Assembly (NCBI GenBank): GCA_905200645.1 | Contig: CAJKLD010000002.1 | Location: 1-64,000 of the forward strand | Source: an uncultured Phascolarctobacterium sp. | Lineage (GTDB): Bacteria > Bacillota > Negativicutes > Acidaminococcales > Acidaminococcaceae | Direction: 5' to 3' | DNA: 64,000 nucleotides | Shown here: positions 24,873 to 38,462 of the stretch, piece after piece | Layout: each line of letters begins with the position of its first letter | Position numbering within the stretch: position 1 is the stretch's first letter | Made by a program: the position numbers and the translations under genes | Notes under the pieces: model-generated | The model's database searches: none | The model's input: the letters and a program-made list of their open reading frames with translations, nothing else | Told to the model about the DNA's origin: nothing

Positions 24873-26090
24873 TTAGAAATTGCGTTGGTAAGAGATAGAC
24901 GCAATTTTAGTATAGCTGTCGCGGGTGTGAACGTTACTAATCGCCTCTCCGCCTCTAAAATCAAGGCAGCCTACGTTCATCCACGCCAAACCCACAGCCA
25001 AGGTTTGCTTTTTATCGTGGTACTGTGCGCCGATACCATAGGTAGTGCGGGTGCCGGTAGGAATCATAAAGTCGCCTCCGTCATAGGGGATGGAGGATTT
25101 ATCGTGGGCATAACCCAGCATACCGGAATACTTGTCGCTGAATTTATGCTCTAAGCCAACAGCAAAGCGCTGACCGTTGGACCAATTTTTAGGATTTTTA
25201 TGCAAACCATTAAGAGGATCAACATTGCTAAAAATCATATCTAAATTTTCATAACGGTCCCAACGAGTCCAAGTATATCTAGCCTCAATACGAGTTTTAT
25301 CGTTAAATTTATGGCTGTAGCCCACGTCAATGCTTTCAGGCAGCGTTACTACGCCGTAAGCGTCGCCATATAATCCTGGCATACGAGGAATATGTGCATC
25401 AATATCTGCTTCCATAGAATGGGTAATTTTGCTGCGGTAAACTACGCCCATTTCGTTCTTTTCGTCAAAGGTGTAATTAGCGGCAGCATTCCAGCCCAAG
25501 GCATAGCTTTCACCCTCAATATGTAACGGAGATTTACCAAAATAAGGTACAAGCTGATTTTTATCCAACTGCAAACCAACATAGTTTACCTCTGCGCCTA
25601 AAGCAGCAGTCCATTTTTTATCAAATTTGTGCGCGTAGTTTACGCCCAAAGAAATACCGTTAAGCTTGGAGCTGAATGCGTTAGTACCGGCAACAGAATC
25701 ACGCTCAAACTGGGAAACCATGCCGAAACGGCTGTAGGTACCCATGCCCAGCCATTCCTTATCGTTGATTTGACGTACATAGTACATACCGGGAGCCCAT
25801 GCAGGATGCACGCGGTTGTGACCGGATTCGGGACCATAATCAGAATCCAAATCGTATTTTCCGTGGGGGCTTAAATAGGTAGCGCTGATTTTGGCAGCTT
25901 CGCCTTTTACCTTGGTAATAGAAGCGGGGTTGTAAGCCATGTTGGCAGCGTCATCCTCGGCAAACATACGCGCGCCGCCCATTGCCAAGCCTTCGGCGGA
26001 CCATTCATAAATAGCAAAGCCCTCTGCGCCCACCATTTGCGGAGCCATAAGCACAGCGGCAGCAGTAAAAGCCAATAATTTTTTCTTCAT
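24873..26090 (-). CDS. OmpP1/FadL/TodX-family outer-membrane transporter
   Basis: A 405-residue exported beta-barrel. A Sec signal peptide (1-22, cut after MVGA) leads directly into the family's N-terminal hatch motif: EGFAIYEWSAEGLAMGGA and then the AEDDAANMAYNPASI segment with the conserved NPA. Repeating amphipathic strands follow, and the protein ends with an aromatic residue (YQRNF), the signal for outer-membrane insertion. The family moves hydrophobic compounds such as long-chain fatty acids across the outer membrane. It is the clearest evidence that the cell is a diderm. The fatty-acid kinase pair at 7.2-9.7 kb could use such a supply (inference). Confidence 0.9.
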   Translation of the reverse strand: MKKKLLAFTAAAVLMAPQMVGAEGFAIYEWSAEGLAMGGARMFAEDDAANMAYNPASITKVKGEAAKISATYLSPHGKYDLDSDYGPESGHNRVHPAWAPGMYYVRQINDKEWLGMGTYSRFGMVSQFERDSVAGTNAFSSKLNGISLGVNYAHKFDKKWTAALGAEVNYVGLQLDKNQLVPYFGKSPLHIEGESYALGWNAAANYTFDEKNEMGVVYRSKITHSMEADIDAHIPRMPGLYGDAYGVVTLPESIDVGYSHKFNDKTRIEARYTWTRWDRYENLDMIFSNVDPLNGLHKNPKNWSNGQRFAVGLEHKFSDKYSGMLGYAHDKSSIPYDGGDFMIPTGTRTTYGIGAQYHDKKQTLAVGLAWMNVGCLDFRGGEAISNVHTRDSYTKIASISYQRNF

Positions 26091-26249
26091 TATATTTTAT
26101 ACATCCTTTCCCAAAAAACTTACAAAGTTCATCTGCTATACATTGTACCAGTTTTCCGCAAAAGGCGTACAAAATTCTTTAATCACTTGTTTTAATCAAA
26201 CAATTAAAAACATGCTTTTTACTTTATTTTTTGTCAACAACTCACACAT

Positions 26250-26284
26250 ATAAAACAAGGAGCCTGCACAAAGCAGACTCCTTG
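26250..26284 (-). terminator. Terminator of the 27137-26296 gene pair
   Basis: CAAGGAGCCTGC (26256-26267) pairs with GCAGACTCCTTG (26273-26284) with one mismatch, followed by TTTTATAT on the minus strand. Confidence 0.85.
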
Positions 26285-26295
26285 GCACAGCTATC

Positions 26296-27120
26296 TTATT
26301 CTTTCAACTGATCCAGTAAATCATTCACTTCGTCGGTGCCGCAGTTACCTTTGGCTGCCGCTCTTTTGCGATAATTTTCTTCCTGCAGACGACGCACTTC
26401 TTCCAAAGTAGGCACATTGTCACGCTCCCAGGGCTGATACTGAATGGTTGTGCAGTGCAGATATTTTTCATAACGCTCCTGCGGATTTTCCTCGGCAGCA
26501 GCTTCTGCCAAATCGCGCTTAGTTGCTTCATTGCAAGGGAAATATTGGTAGGCTTCTTCAATTAAAATACAAGCCTTCAAATAATCTTCCTTTTCCGCTA
26601 AGGCTTCCGCCATAAAAATCAACGCCCGGAAACAGTAAGGATTGATTTTTTCGCCGTTCCTCTCGCTTTCCAGCATAGCGGACGCTTCCTGCAATGCCTT
26701 ATCTGTCAAGCCGCAGCTACGCATAATTTCCAACCGGCGCACCCAAATTCTGCCCCTGTCGGCAGCGCGGAACACCTTATCGTAAGCGCGGCACAGCTTG
26801 TAGGCTTCTGCCAAATAAAAGGCCGGAGCATCACCGGTACCGGTCAAGCCCCAAACAATTTCTGCCAAATCACGCAGGCACAGCACCTTATGCTCTGCCT
26901 CGCTAAAGCCATATTCCGGCGCATCCTCTAAATTAGGCTGCACATCGCGCACCGTAGCCAGCACCGTCATTGCGCCTTCAATATCCTTCATCAAGAACAG
27001 TGATCGTCCCACAATACTGCGGCACTTCCAATCTTCATAATTATTGATTAAATTCATGGGAATAGGAATATCCCAGGTTGCGACCTTATGTACATAGCCG
27101 CTCCATTCTAATTTATCCAT
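26296..27120 (-). CDS. Unknown protein, probably TPR-like helical repeats
   Basis: A 274-residue cytoplasmic protein with no signal peptide or membrane segment. It appears all-helical, with alternating Ala-rich helices and aromatic positions (for example AEAYKLCRAYDKVFRAADRGRIWVRRLEIMRSCG and AEALAEKEDYLKACILIEEAYQYFP). That pattern resembles tetratricopeptide repeats, though I could not fix repeat boundaries. It begins 17 bp after a secreted protein gene with a GGGAGG ribosome binding site, so the two are an operon with a shared terminator. I do not recognise the family. Confidence 0.6.
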   Translation of the reverse strand: MDKLEWSGYVHKVATWDIPIPMNLINNYEDWKCRSIVGRSLFLMKDIEGAMTVLATVRDVQPNLEDAPEYGFSEAEHKVLCLRDLAEIVWGLTGTGDAPAFYLAEAYKLCRAYDKVFRAADRGRIWVRRLEIMRSCGLTDKALQEASAMLESERNGEKINPYCFRALIFMAEALAEKEDYLKACILIEEAYQYFPCNEATKRDLAEAAAEENPQERYEKYLHCTTIQYQPWERDNVPTLEEVRRLQEENYRKRAAAKGNCGTDEVNDLLDQLKE

Positions 27121-27136
27121 GTTCTCGCCTCCCTAC

Positions 27137-27823
27137 TTATTCAAAGCTTGTCAAAAAGAATTCCATGCACTCGGTTACGCCGCGCTTGACCGCCTTGGCT
27201 CTGCTGGGCTGACCGATTTTCCAAAAGTTGATGGAACTGGAAGAACCAATACCCTCAACATTTTGGTTGAACAGAAACTTTTCTTCATTTACATCTACGC
27301 ATTTCAGCTTCATCATTACGGTAGCGCTGTAAGTCTGCGTACCGGCAATCACCATAAAGCCGGTTTCCTTTTCTCTAGCAGGCAGCACGCTGACAAAAAT
27401 AACTCTATCAGCGCCGCAGGCTTCGCCTATGCGCACCAGTTCGGACAAAGTCGGCATCTCCGCATTTTCCATAGGATTATCAAGAATTGCCTTCTGCACA
27501 GCGTTATTACTGATAATTTTAGTCACGCTGGTTTTTTTCGCCGGATATTTTTTCTTCAAGCTATCTTTAATTGCACCAACTGCCATTTCGCGGCTGCGTC
27601 CCTCTAAGCCGGAAACGTCAACAAAGGGCAGCACCGCCACCGCATAAGGCTGCGTACATTCCGTAAGCTTAACTTCACCTTTGACAAAATGGGTTTCGCC
27701 CGTATCCGCAACCCCTTGATCAATAGCGTCAATAGAGCTAATTTCTTCTTTTGCGTCAGCCTGCACACTCAGGGGAGCTACGCATAACAGTATACAAAAC
27801 AAACATAAAAGTAGTTTTCTCAT
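27137..27823 (-). CDS. Unknown exported protein
   Basis: A 228-residue protein with a signal peptide (1-22, cut after VQA), so periplasmic or surface-exposed. The region AVAVLPFVDVSGLEGR followed by a helix and LVRIGEACGADRVIFVSVLPA has the layout of the alpha/beta N-terminal fold seen in TolB/CsgG-like and other proteins that begin the mature part with AVLPF. No catalytic motif is seen. AAGGGG precedes the ATG. It is transcribed ahead of the TPR-like gene and may act with it. Not recognised beyond this. Confidence 0.6.
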   Translation of the reverse strand: MRKLLLCLFCILLCVAPLSVQADAKEEISSIDAIDQGVADTGETHFVKGEVKLTECTQPYAVAVLPFVDVSGLEGRSREMAVGAIKDSLKKKYPAKKTSVTKIISNNAVQKAILDNPMENAEMPTLSELVRIGEACGADRVIFVSVLPAREKETGFMVIAGTQTYSATVMMKLKCVDVNEEKFLFNQNVEGIGSSSSINFWKIGQPSRAKAVKRGVTECMEFFLTSFE

Positions 27824-27850
27824 ATTTTCACCCCTTACAATTTTTCCGGT

Positions 27851-32157
<4,307 letters not shown>

Positions 32158-32389
32158 GTTCGAAAAACCTCCAGCTGTCTTGCCGCCACAACGGTAGCTT
32201 TAATTTGCAAATTATTTATATAACATTCATATTATACCATAAATCTCCCCAGCTTAGCGAGATGCAGGCAAGCAGTTTGCATATTCATCACAATCTGAAA
32301 AACATCTGCTGCCACGCATATTGAGTACAGGCACAGAATATGCTAGAATAAATTTAAATTTTAAGCGCAGACAAGGAGTAAAAAAGAAA

Positions 32390-33205
32390 ATGTCTAAAAA
32401 TATTCCCTTCGTCCCGGCAGAAGCCTTAAGCAAGCTGTGGCGGGCGATTATTGAATTTGATATGCTGTCTGCCGGCGACCGCATTTTGATAGGACTAAGC
32501 GGCGGCAAGGACAGTATGCTTTTGACTGCCATGCTGGCGGAAATAAAAAAATTTTCGCCCATTCCCTTTGATTTGGCCTGCTACACGGTTAATCCTATGT
32601 TTGCCGATAATTTTCCAAAAAAAGAGTTGACCGGATTCTGCGCACGCTACGGCTTAGAGCATTACAGCGACGATATAGATGTTATGGCAGCTTTCGCCCA
32701 AAAAGGCGGCAGCCCCTGTTTTACCTGCGCCTATTTCCGCCGCGCTGCCACAAACCGCAAGGCGAAAGAGTTAGGCTTTAATAAGGTTGCGCTGGCGCAC
32801 CATAACGATGACGCCGTAGAAACATTTTTTATGAATCTTATGACCAGCGGCCAGCTGCGCACCTTTTTGCCTGTAACGCCCTTGTCGCGCAGCGGCATTA
32901 CGGTGCTGCGTCCCCTGCTGTATTATCGTGAGCAGGAAATTAAAGAGCTAGTTGACAAATTACAGCTGTCGCCGTTAAAGAACCCCTGCCCCTACGACGG
33001 TCACACCATGCGGCAGGAAATTAAAGAACATATCTGCAAGCTGGATAAGCGTTATCCTGAGGCTTACGAGCATTTAGCAGCAGCCATGCGCTGCTCGGAT
33101 AAGCAAGAACTGTGGCCCGCCAAGCCTGCCGACAAAGAGATGGTCGCCAAATTCCGCAGCTTTTGGCAACGCACGACCAAAAATACAAGCGAGGTAAAAA
33201 AATGA
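32390..33205 (+). CDS. TtcA-like PP-loop tRNA-modification protein
   Basis: A 271-residue cytoplasmic protein. The PP-loop SGGKDS at 37-42 binds ATP. Next come a CFTC pair (SPCFTCAYFRR) and HHNDDAVETFFMNL, both typical of the TtcA branch, which 2-thiolates cytosine 32 of tRNA using a 4Fe-4S cluster. TtcA usually has a second CxxC; here the matching place reads NPCPYDG, with one Cys only, so cluster ligation may differ. The ATG at 32390 is chosen because AAGGAG lies upstream; an upstream in-frame start at 32321 has none. The stop overlaps the next gene (ATGA). Confidence 0.75.
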   Translation: MSKNIPFVPAEALSKLWRAIIEFDMLSAGDRILIGLSGGKDSMLLTAMLAEIKKFSPIPFDLACYTVNPMFADNFPKKELTGFCARYGLEHYSDDIDVMAAFAQKGGSPCFTCAYFRRAATNRKAKELGFNKVALAHHNDDAVETFFMNLMTSGQLRTFLPVTPLSRSGITVLRPLLYYREQEIKELVDKLQLSPLKNPCPYDGHTMRQEIKEHICKLDKRYPEAYEHLAAAMRCSDKQELWPAKPADKEMVAKFRSFWQRTTKNTSEVKK

Positions 33206-34071
33206 AATCCCGTTCCTATTTATATATTATTACTGCAGCCGCACTTTGGGGTCTTATCGGCATCTTTGTCAAAACCATCGCTGCCCAGGGTTTTACTTCC
33301 ATGCAGATTGTCGCCCTGCGTTCCCTGGCCTCCGCCGCCTGTATCACTCTGGTAGTGCTGTATAAGGGCACGGACAACCTGCATATAAACTTTAAAGATT
33401 GCTGGATGTTTATCGGCACCGGCATTTTCAGTTTAGTTTTTTTCAATTTCTGCTACTTTAACTGTATTCAGCGCAGCAGCTTAGCCGTAGCCGCGCTTTT
33501 GCTGTACACCGCGCCAATTTTCGTTATGCTTATGTCATTGTTATTTTTTGGAGAAAAATTTACCGGCAAAAAGGCTATCGCGCTCGCAGCTACCTTTAGC
33601 GGCTGCGCCTGCGTCACGGGAGCCTTGTCCAGCAGCGTCAGCCTGACGGGCGACGGACTGGCCTACGGTTTAGCCAGCGGCTTTGGCTATGCCTTATACA
33701 GCATTTTCGGCAAATTTGCCGTGCAAAAATATTCCTCGCTGACGATTACTGCTTACACCTTTTATTTTGCGCTGCTGGCCGCTGTGCCTTTGGCAGCCTT
33801 TGACAGCGCAGCCATAGCCAAAATTAATTATGTCACCATGCTTGCCAGCCTGGGATTGGGCTTGGTCTGCGCCGTAATTCCCTATCTGCTTTATACGAAA
33901 GGTTTGGAAAAGGTAGAGCCGGGGCAGGCATCTATTTTAGCTACCATTGAACCCTTTGTGGCAGCGGCTATGGGCATGCTGCTGTTTGCCGAGCCCATGA
34001 CCGTAAGCAAAGTCATGGGTATGCTGTTGATTTTCTGCTCTATTATTATTTTGAACGTGAAAGGAAAATAG
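33202..34071 (+). CDS. EamA-family (DMT) transporter
   Basis: A 289-residue inner-membrane protein with ten hydrophobic segments in two EamA repeats. The first repeat starts YIITAAALWGLIGIFVKTI; the second starts GDGLAYGLASGFGYALYSIFGKF; the end is the common EPMTVSKVMGMLLIFCSIIIL. Members export or import small metabolites such as amino acids; the substrate cannot be read here. The ATG overlaps the ttcA-like stop codon, so the two are translationally coupled. Confidence 0.87.
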   Translation: MKSRSYLYIITAAALWGLIGIFVKTIAAQGFTSMQIVALRSLASAACITLVVLYKGTDNLHINFKDCWMFIGTGIFSLVFFNFCYFNCIQRSSLAVAALLLYTAPIFVMLMSLLFFGEKFTGKKAIALAATFSGCACVTGALSSSVSLTGDGLAYGLASGFGYALYSIFGKFAVQKYSSLTITAYTFYFALLAAVPLAAFDSAAIAKINYVTMLASLGLGLVCAVIPYLLYTKGLEKVEPGQASILATIEPFVAAAMGMLLFAEPMTVSKVMGMLLIFCSIIILNVKGK

Positions 34072-34072
34072 A

Positions 34073-34684
34073 ATGTATAACGAGGCCGATAATTTTATCG
34101 TCAAAAATTTTACCCAACAGGATATCGCCGAGGCCGCACAGCTGACGCTGCTCACCTGGGGAGAAGAAATAGCCTTACACGACGATATGCTAAAGAATGT
34201 GCTATACGAAGCGATGGTGCGCTATTATTTTCGCAGCAGCGAATTTTCTTTTAAGCTTGCGGATGCGCAAAGCGGCATAACACAGGGCTTTTTACTGGCT
34301 GCACCGCTAAGTGAGCGCGACTGCTCGCAAAAATGGCTACGGCAGACGCTGGCAGATTTTGCGCCGGAAGAACAGGATTTAGTTTATAACTATTTGCGTT
34401 ATCTAAGCTATAACGGGCAGCAGGTGCGCCGTTACGCCAAGCCGCAGGATTTGCTGCTGTGCCTGTTTTTAAGCCGCAAGCCCGGCGTAGGCGCCAAGCT
34501 GCTGCAAAATATCGAGACGGTGGCAAAGGAGCATCAAATAAGCAGCCTGTATTTGTGGGCGGATGCCACCTGCGATTACAGCTACTACCGCCGCCGCGGA
34601 TATGAGGAAGCCTGCCGCTTTACAAATACGATCCTGCCGGAATTAGGAGCGCAGGAGACGTGGATTTACAGGAAGAAGATGTGA
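34073..34684 (+). CDS. GNAT-family N-acetyltransferase
   Basis: A 203-residue protein that starts one base after the EamA gene, third in the operon. The N-terminal strand and helix (FIVKNFTQQDIAEAAQLTLLTWGEE) and a mid-protein segment before the acetyl-CoA loop (LFLSRKPGVGAKLLQNIETVAKEH) fit the GNAT fold; the end has the YSYYRRRGYEEA helix typical of these enzymes. The pyrophosphate loop (KPGVGAKL) departs from the usual Q/RxxGxG/A. The substrate is unknown. Confidence 0.75.
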   Translation: MYNEADNFIVKNFTQQDIAEAAQLTLLTWGEEIALHDDMLKNVLYEAMVRYYFRSSEFSFKLADAQSGITQGFLLAAPLSERDCSQKWLRQTLADFAPEEQDLVYNYLRYLSYNGQQVRRYAKPQDLLLCLFLSRKPGVGAKLLQNIETVAKEHQISSLYLWADATCDYSYYRRRGYEEACRFTNTILPELGAQETWIYRKKM

Positions 34685-35415
34685 AGTAAAGCAAGGATAG
34701 GCGTGACTGCGTTACGCCAGCGTCTATTTAATTCAACTTCTTTTGTTGCCAAAAGAAGTTGCAAGAAAAGCACGCGATTTTGAAAATCGCGGCAAACTAT
34801 CGCTTTTCCGTGCCGGAAAAGCTTAGCAAAAGGGCTTTTAATACTCCATTTGTTAGACATTCTTGATTTTGGATACTGCTTTTGTGTTCGTAGTTCCAGG
34901 TTGTTTCGGCTCGCAATGCAAGGCTTTGGCGGTCTGCCGCAAAGTGGGTTGTGCGCCAGCGTGCTGTTTGTACTTGCCTGCACCTAAAATATTCACCGTT
35001 GCATGCTGAATTTTGGTTAGAGTTGCGAGTAGTTTTTAGCAGCTAGCACCAAAAACACTCACCATTGCGTAGATTTTAGTAGCAAAAGTAAGCAAGAAGC
35101 TTAGTTATCGTTCGTTCATCGCGCTAACGTAGTCATTGTTGCTATGGTTGTTTGTTTTGCGAATTGACGTTATCATGCCGAAGCTCGTGGGACTTACTGC
35201 CTGCAAGTAAGGGTTCTTTTGGATACTTTTACCCTAAAGGGCACGCGTCTTGACCACAAGAAAAGTATCATAACAAACGCTGCGCGTGCGCTTGCACGCC
35301 TGCAATTAAAGGCTCTTTTTGCATACTTTTTACCCTAAAGGGCACGCGTCTTGACCTAAGAAAAAGTATGAGTAGTCCTTCACAGAGCAAAACGTGCTAG
35401 GAATAACGGTCGCAC
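34685..35415. other. Noncoding, hairpin-rich region of about 730 bp
   Basis: No supported gene on either strand. It holds several perfect hairpins: CAACTTCTTTT/AAAAGAAGTTG (34734-34761), GCGATTTT/AAAATCGC (34774-34790) and TTTTCC/GGAAAA (34804-34820), plus the paired 35.2-35.4 kb repeat. GC skew and composition differ from coding neighbours. It may be a decayed gene, a mosaic of dispersed repeats or a structured RNA; the sequence alone does not decide. Confidence 0.6.
35222..35370. repeat. Two copies of a conserved-loop hairpin element
   Basis: Copy A has arms GATACTTTT (35222-35230) and AAAAGTATC (35261-35269). Copy B has CATACTTTTT (35322-35331) and AAAAAGTATG (35361-35370). Both enclose the conserved loop ACCCTAAAGGGCACGCGTCT. 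The outermost base pair changes from G-C in A to C-G in B, so the pairing is kept while the bases change. Confidence 0.7.
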
Positions 35416-35455
35416 AAAAAATTGGCAGTCCGCACAGCGAACCGCCAATTTTTTT
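35416..35455. terminator. Bidirectional terminator after the dCMP deaminase gene
   Basis: AAAAAATTGGC (35416-35426) pairs with GCCAATTTTTTT (35444-35455) around an internally paired loop; U-tracts result on both strands. Confidence 0.8.
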
Positions 35456-35465
35456 AATTTAATAT

Positions 35466-35924
35466 TTACTTTTGGTGAAAAACCTCAATCTTAATCCCGG
35501 AAGCCTGCATCATATCTTCCGCCAGCTTATCAGGATAAGGATTAGCGTAGACAATACGCTCAATCCCGGCATTAAGCAGAATTTTGGTACACACTACGCA
35601 GGGCTGATGAGTACAGTACAAGGTGCCGCCGGAAACGGAAACGCCGTGATACGCAGCCTGCACCACTGCATTTTGCTCCGCATGAATACCGCGGCACAGC
35701 TCGTGGTTTTTACCGGAGGGAACATGCAGCTGCTCCCGCAGGCAGCCCACCTCGCTGCAGTGCGGTAAATTTTTGGGCGTACCATTGTAGCCGGTAGCAA
35801 CAATCTGCCTGTTTTTGACAATCACTGCACCTACGCTGCGCCGCAAACAAGTGGAACGCTTAGACACTACCTGCGCAATTTCCATAAAATAACTATCCCA
35901 ATCGGGACGTTCAAGCTCTGCCAT
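35466..35924 (-). CDS. dCMP deaminase family protein (ComEB type)
   Basis: A 153-residue zinc deaminase. The catalytic motif is HAEQNAV (His and proton-shuttling Glu), and the zinc cysteines are PCVVC. It also has the extra region around [10 protein letters not shown] common in dCMP deaminases. It converts dCMP to dUMP for thymidylate synthesis. The ATG at 35924 (MAELERPDW) is preferred: upstream in-frame codons to 36020 lie inside upp. It begins 4 bp after the upp stop, so they form a pyrimidine operon. Confidence 0.88.
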   Translation of the reverse strand: MAELERPDWDSYFMEIAQVVSKRSTCLRRSVGAVIVKNRQIVATGYNGTPKNLPHCSEVGCLREQLHVPSGKNHELCRGIHAEQNAVVQAAYHGVSVSGGTLYCTHQPCVVCTKILLNAGIERIVYANPYPDKLAEDMMQASGIKIEVFHQK

Positions 35925-35928
35925 AATT

Positions 35929-36549
35929 TTAAACCGTGCCAAAAATACGGTCGCCTGCATCGCCAAGGCCGGGAACGATGTAGCCTTTTTCGTTAAGGTG
36001 ATCGTCCAAAGCGGCAGCAATGATTTTTACGTCGGGATGCGCTTCGTTCAAACGCTTTACTCCTTCAGGAGCAGCAACTAAACACATAAAAAGAATATTT
36101 TTCAAGCCGCGTTTTTTCAGCTGATTGATAGCCGCCACAGCGCTGCCACCGGTTGCCAGCATAGGGTCGACTACAATATTATAAGCGTTCAAATCCCTAG
36201 GAATCTTGCAATAATATTCTACGGGCTCCAGCGTTTTTTCGTCACGCGCCATACCGATGGGTCCGACATTTGCTTCCGGCAGTACGCTCAGCACTCCCTC
36301 CAAAAAACCCAAACCGGCACGCAAAATAGGAATAACGTTAACAGTGCCTTTTATACTGTGTCCAACTGTTTCTGCCAAAGGAGTAGTAACACTATGAGTT
36401 TCCAACGGAATATTTTTAGCGGCTTCAAAGGTCAGCAGCATAGCCACTTCGCCAATAACCCGGCGAAAGGTAGGACAATCAGTATTGATATCACGCAAAA
36501 CGCTCATTTTTACCTGCAAAAGCGGATGATGGACAACTGTAATCTGCAT
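35929..36549 (-). CDS. upp: Uracil phosphoribosyltransferase
   Basis: A 206-residue salvage enzyme making UMP from uracil and PRPP. The PRPP site is [11 protein letters not shown], and the uracil-binding end is [10 protein letters not shown]. Length and start ([11 protein letters not shown]) match the family. It is downstream of glyA as in many Firmicutes (glyA-upp). Confidence 0.96.
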   Translation of the reverse strand: MQITVVHHPLLQVKMSVLRDINTDCPTFRRVIGEVAMLLTFEAAKNIPLETHSVTTPLAETVGHSIKGTVNVIPILRAGLGFLEGVLSVLPEANVGPIGMARDEKTLEPVEYYCKIPRDLNAYNIVVDPMLATGGSAVAAINQLKKRGLKNILFMCLVAAPEGVKRLNEAHPDVKIIAAALDDHLNEKGYIVPGLGDAGDRIFGTV

Positions 36550-36577
36550 GGCAATCTTCCTTTCGTTTTTACATCAA

Positions 36578-37831
36578 TTATTTAATATTAGGATACAAAG
36601 GATATTTAGCACACAAAGCCGCCACGCGCTGAGCAGCTTCGGCCTGCTTGCTTTCATCCTCCGGCGCATTGAGCACCAAAGCCATGATTGCGGCCACCTC
36701 CTTAAAATCCGCCTCTTTAAAGCCGCGAGTAGTAGCGGCAGGAGTGCCCAGGCGAATACCGCTGGTCACAAAGGGGCTGGCAGGGTCGAAAGGGATGGTA
36801 TTTTTATTGCAGGTAATGCCAACATTATCCAGCAGATGCTCGGCAATTTTGCCTGTCAAATTTTTATTGCGCACGTCCACCAAAACCAAATGATTATCGG
36901 TGCCGCCGGAAACGAGGCGGAAACCTTCAGCCTTTAAAGCTGCGGCAAAGGCTTTGGCATTTTTCACAACGTTTTCCTGGTACTCCTTAAACTCCGGCTT
37001 CAAGGCTTCGCCAAAAGCAACGGCTTTAGCGGCGATAATGTGCATCAAAGGGCCGCCCTGCAGTCCGGGGAATACGGCCTTATTGATTTTTTTAGCATAT
37101 TCCTCGTTGTTGGTCAGAATAATGCCGCCGCGAGGGCCACGCAAAGTTTTATGAGTAGTGGTGGTAACAAAATCAGCATAAGGCACCGGGGACGGATGCA
37201 GTCCGGCAGCGACCAAGCCAGCAATATGCGCCATATCTACCAGCAGCAGCGCGCCGTTAGCATGAGCAATATCGGCAATGCGCTCAAAATCAATAATACG
37301 CGGATAAGCGCTGGCACCGGCAACAATCAGCTTAGGATGATGTTCTTTTACCATTTTTTCCAGGCCTTCGTAATCCAGCATTTCGCTTTCCGGGTCAACG
37401 CCGTAATGCACTACGTTATAATAGGTGCCGGAAATATTTACCGGAGAACCGTGGGACAAATGACCGCCTTGAGATAAATCCATGCCCATCATGGTGTCGC
37501 CTGGTTTTAAAAAAGCGAAATAAACAGTCATGTTAGTGCTGGCACCGCAGTGAGGCTGAACGTTAGCAAATTTGGCGCCAAATAATTTTTTGGCACGCTC
37601 AATAGCCAAAGTTTCAACCTTGTCCACATATTCGCAGCCGCCGTAGTAGCGGTGTCCGGGATAGCCCTCGGCATATTTGTTGGTTAAAACAGTACCCGCA
37701 GCCTCCATTACGGCCGGAGTAACAAAATTTTCCGAAGCAATCAGCTCTATCTTATTACGCTGACGGTTCAGCTCCTCTTGAATAATCCCGTTAAGTTCGG
37801 AATCAACTGCTGCTAAATTTTCTAAATTCAC
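36578..37831 (-). CDS. glyA: Serine hydroxymethyltransferase
   Basis: A 417-residue PLP enzyme interconverting serine and glycine with tetrahydrofolate. The PLP lysine is in [14 protein letters not shown], and the N-terminus has [14 protein letters not shown]. The start is a GTG with AGGAGGT 7 bp upstream. It sits between the YwlG-like gene and upp, in the Bacillus order. Confidence 0.96.
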   Translation of the reverse strand: MNLENLAAVDSELNGIIQEELNRQRNKIELIASENFVTPAVMEAAGTVLTNKYAEGYPGHRYYGGCEYVDKVETLAIERAKKLFGAKFANVQPHCGASTNMTVYFAFLKPGDTMMGMDLSQGGHLSHGSPVNISGTYYNVVHYGVDPESEMLDYEGLEKMVKEHHPKLIVAGASAYPRIIDFERIADIAHANGALLLVDMAHIAGLVAAGLHPSPVPYADFVTTTTHKTLRGPRGGIILTNNEEYAKKINKAVFPGLQGGPLMHIIAAKAVAFGEALKPEFKEYQENVVKNAKAFAAALKAEGFRLVSGGTDNHLVLVDVRNKNLTGKIAEHLLDNVGITCNKNTIPFDPASPFVTSGIRLGTPAATTRGFKEADFKEVAAIMALVLNAPEDESKQAEAAQRVAALCAKYPLYPNIK

Positions 37832-37859
37832 TGGAAGTACCTCCTAAAATAATGATATG

Positions 37860-38426
37860 TTATGGACGATTTTCCTCATAACAAGCTCGCGGTCCACCTA
37901 CAAGCGGAGGACGGGTTTTAGCGGCAGTCAACACCGCTTCGCCAATTTTTTTATATTGCAGACGCACGGGCACTGCAACTCTTTTTAAGTGCATCCCGAT
38001 AAGCGTCTGTCCGATATCCAAGCCCAAATGAGCGGTAATGCCCGCAACCATTACAGGCTCGATAAAATTTTCATAAGCAGCCGACCCCATAGCGCCGCCT
38101 GCATGAGCAACAGGGCGCACGGTTACTTCTTCCAAATTATAGCGTTCGGCCGTTGTAGCTTCCACTACCAAGGAACGGTTCAAATGCTCGCAGCACTGCA
38201 CAGCCAAATATAATCCGTGAGCGTCGCACACTGCTTTAAGCGCCTTAAACATAGCCACAGCTGCTTCGCTGCTGCCGCCGGTGCCTATTTTATTGCCCAG
38301 CACCTCGCTGGTGCTGCACCCTAAAACAAAAATCTGTCCCAGACGCGGTTTAGCTATGCTGATAAGCTCCTCTGCAGCGCCGGTAAGCTCCTGCACTGCT
38401 TTTTTGATTAATTTTTTATTTTCCAT
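37860..38426 (-). CDS. YwlG/UPF0340 (TIGR01440) family protein of unknown function
   Basis: A 188-residue cytoplasmic protein. It has the family features: VLGCSTSEVLGNKIG near residue 35 and the AVQCCEHLNRSLVVE segment with adjacent cysteines, then VRPVAHAGGAMGS. Bacillus YwlG is its recognisable homologue, placed in the same spot between rpiB and glyA. The fold is thought to be alpha/beta, but no reaction is established. Confidence 0.85.
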   Translation of the reverse strand: MENKKLIKKAVQELTGAAEELISIAKPRLGQIFVLGCSTSEVLGNKIGTGGSSEAAVAMFKALKAVCDAHGLYLAVQCCEHLNRSLVVEATTAERYNLEEVTVRPVAHAGGAMGSAAYENFIEPVMVAGITAHLGLDIGQTLIGMHLKRVAVPVRLQYKKIGEAVLTAAKTRPPLVGGPRACYEENRP

Positions 38427-38462
38427 AGCTGTCCTTCTAAACTGCTGCCGATAACGCAGCTT

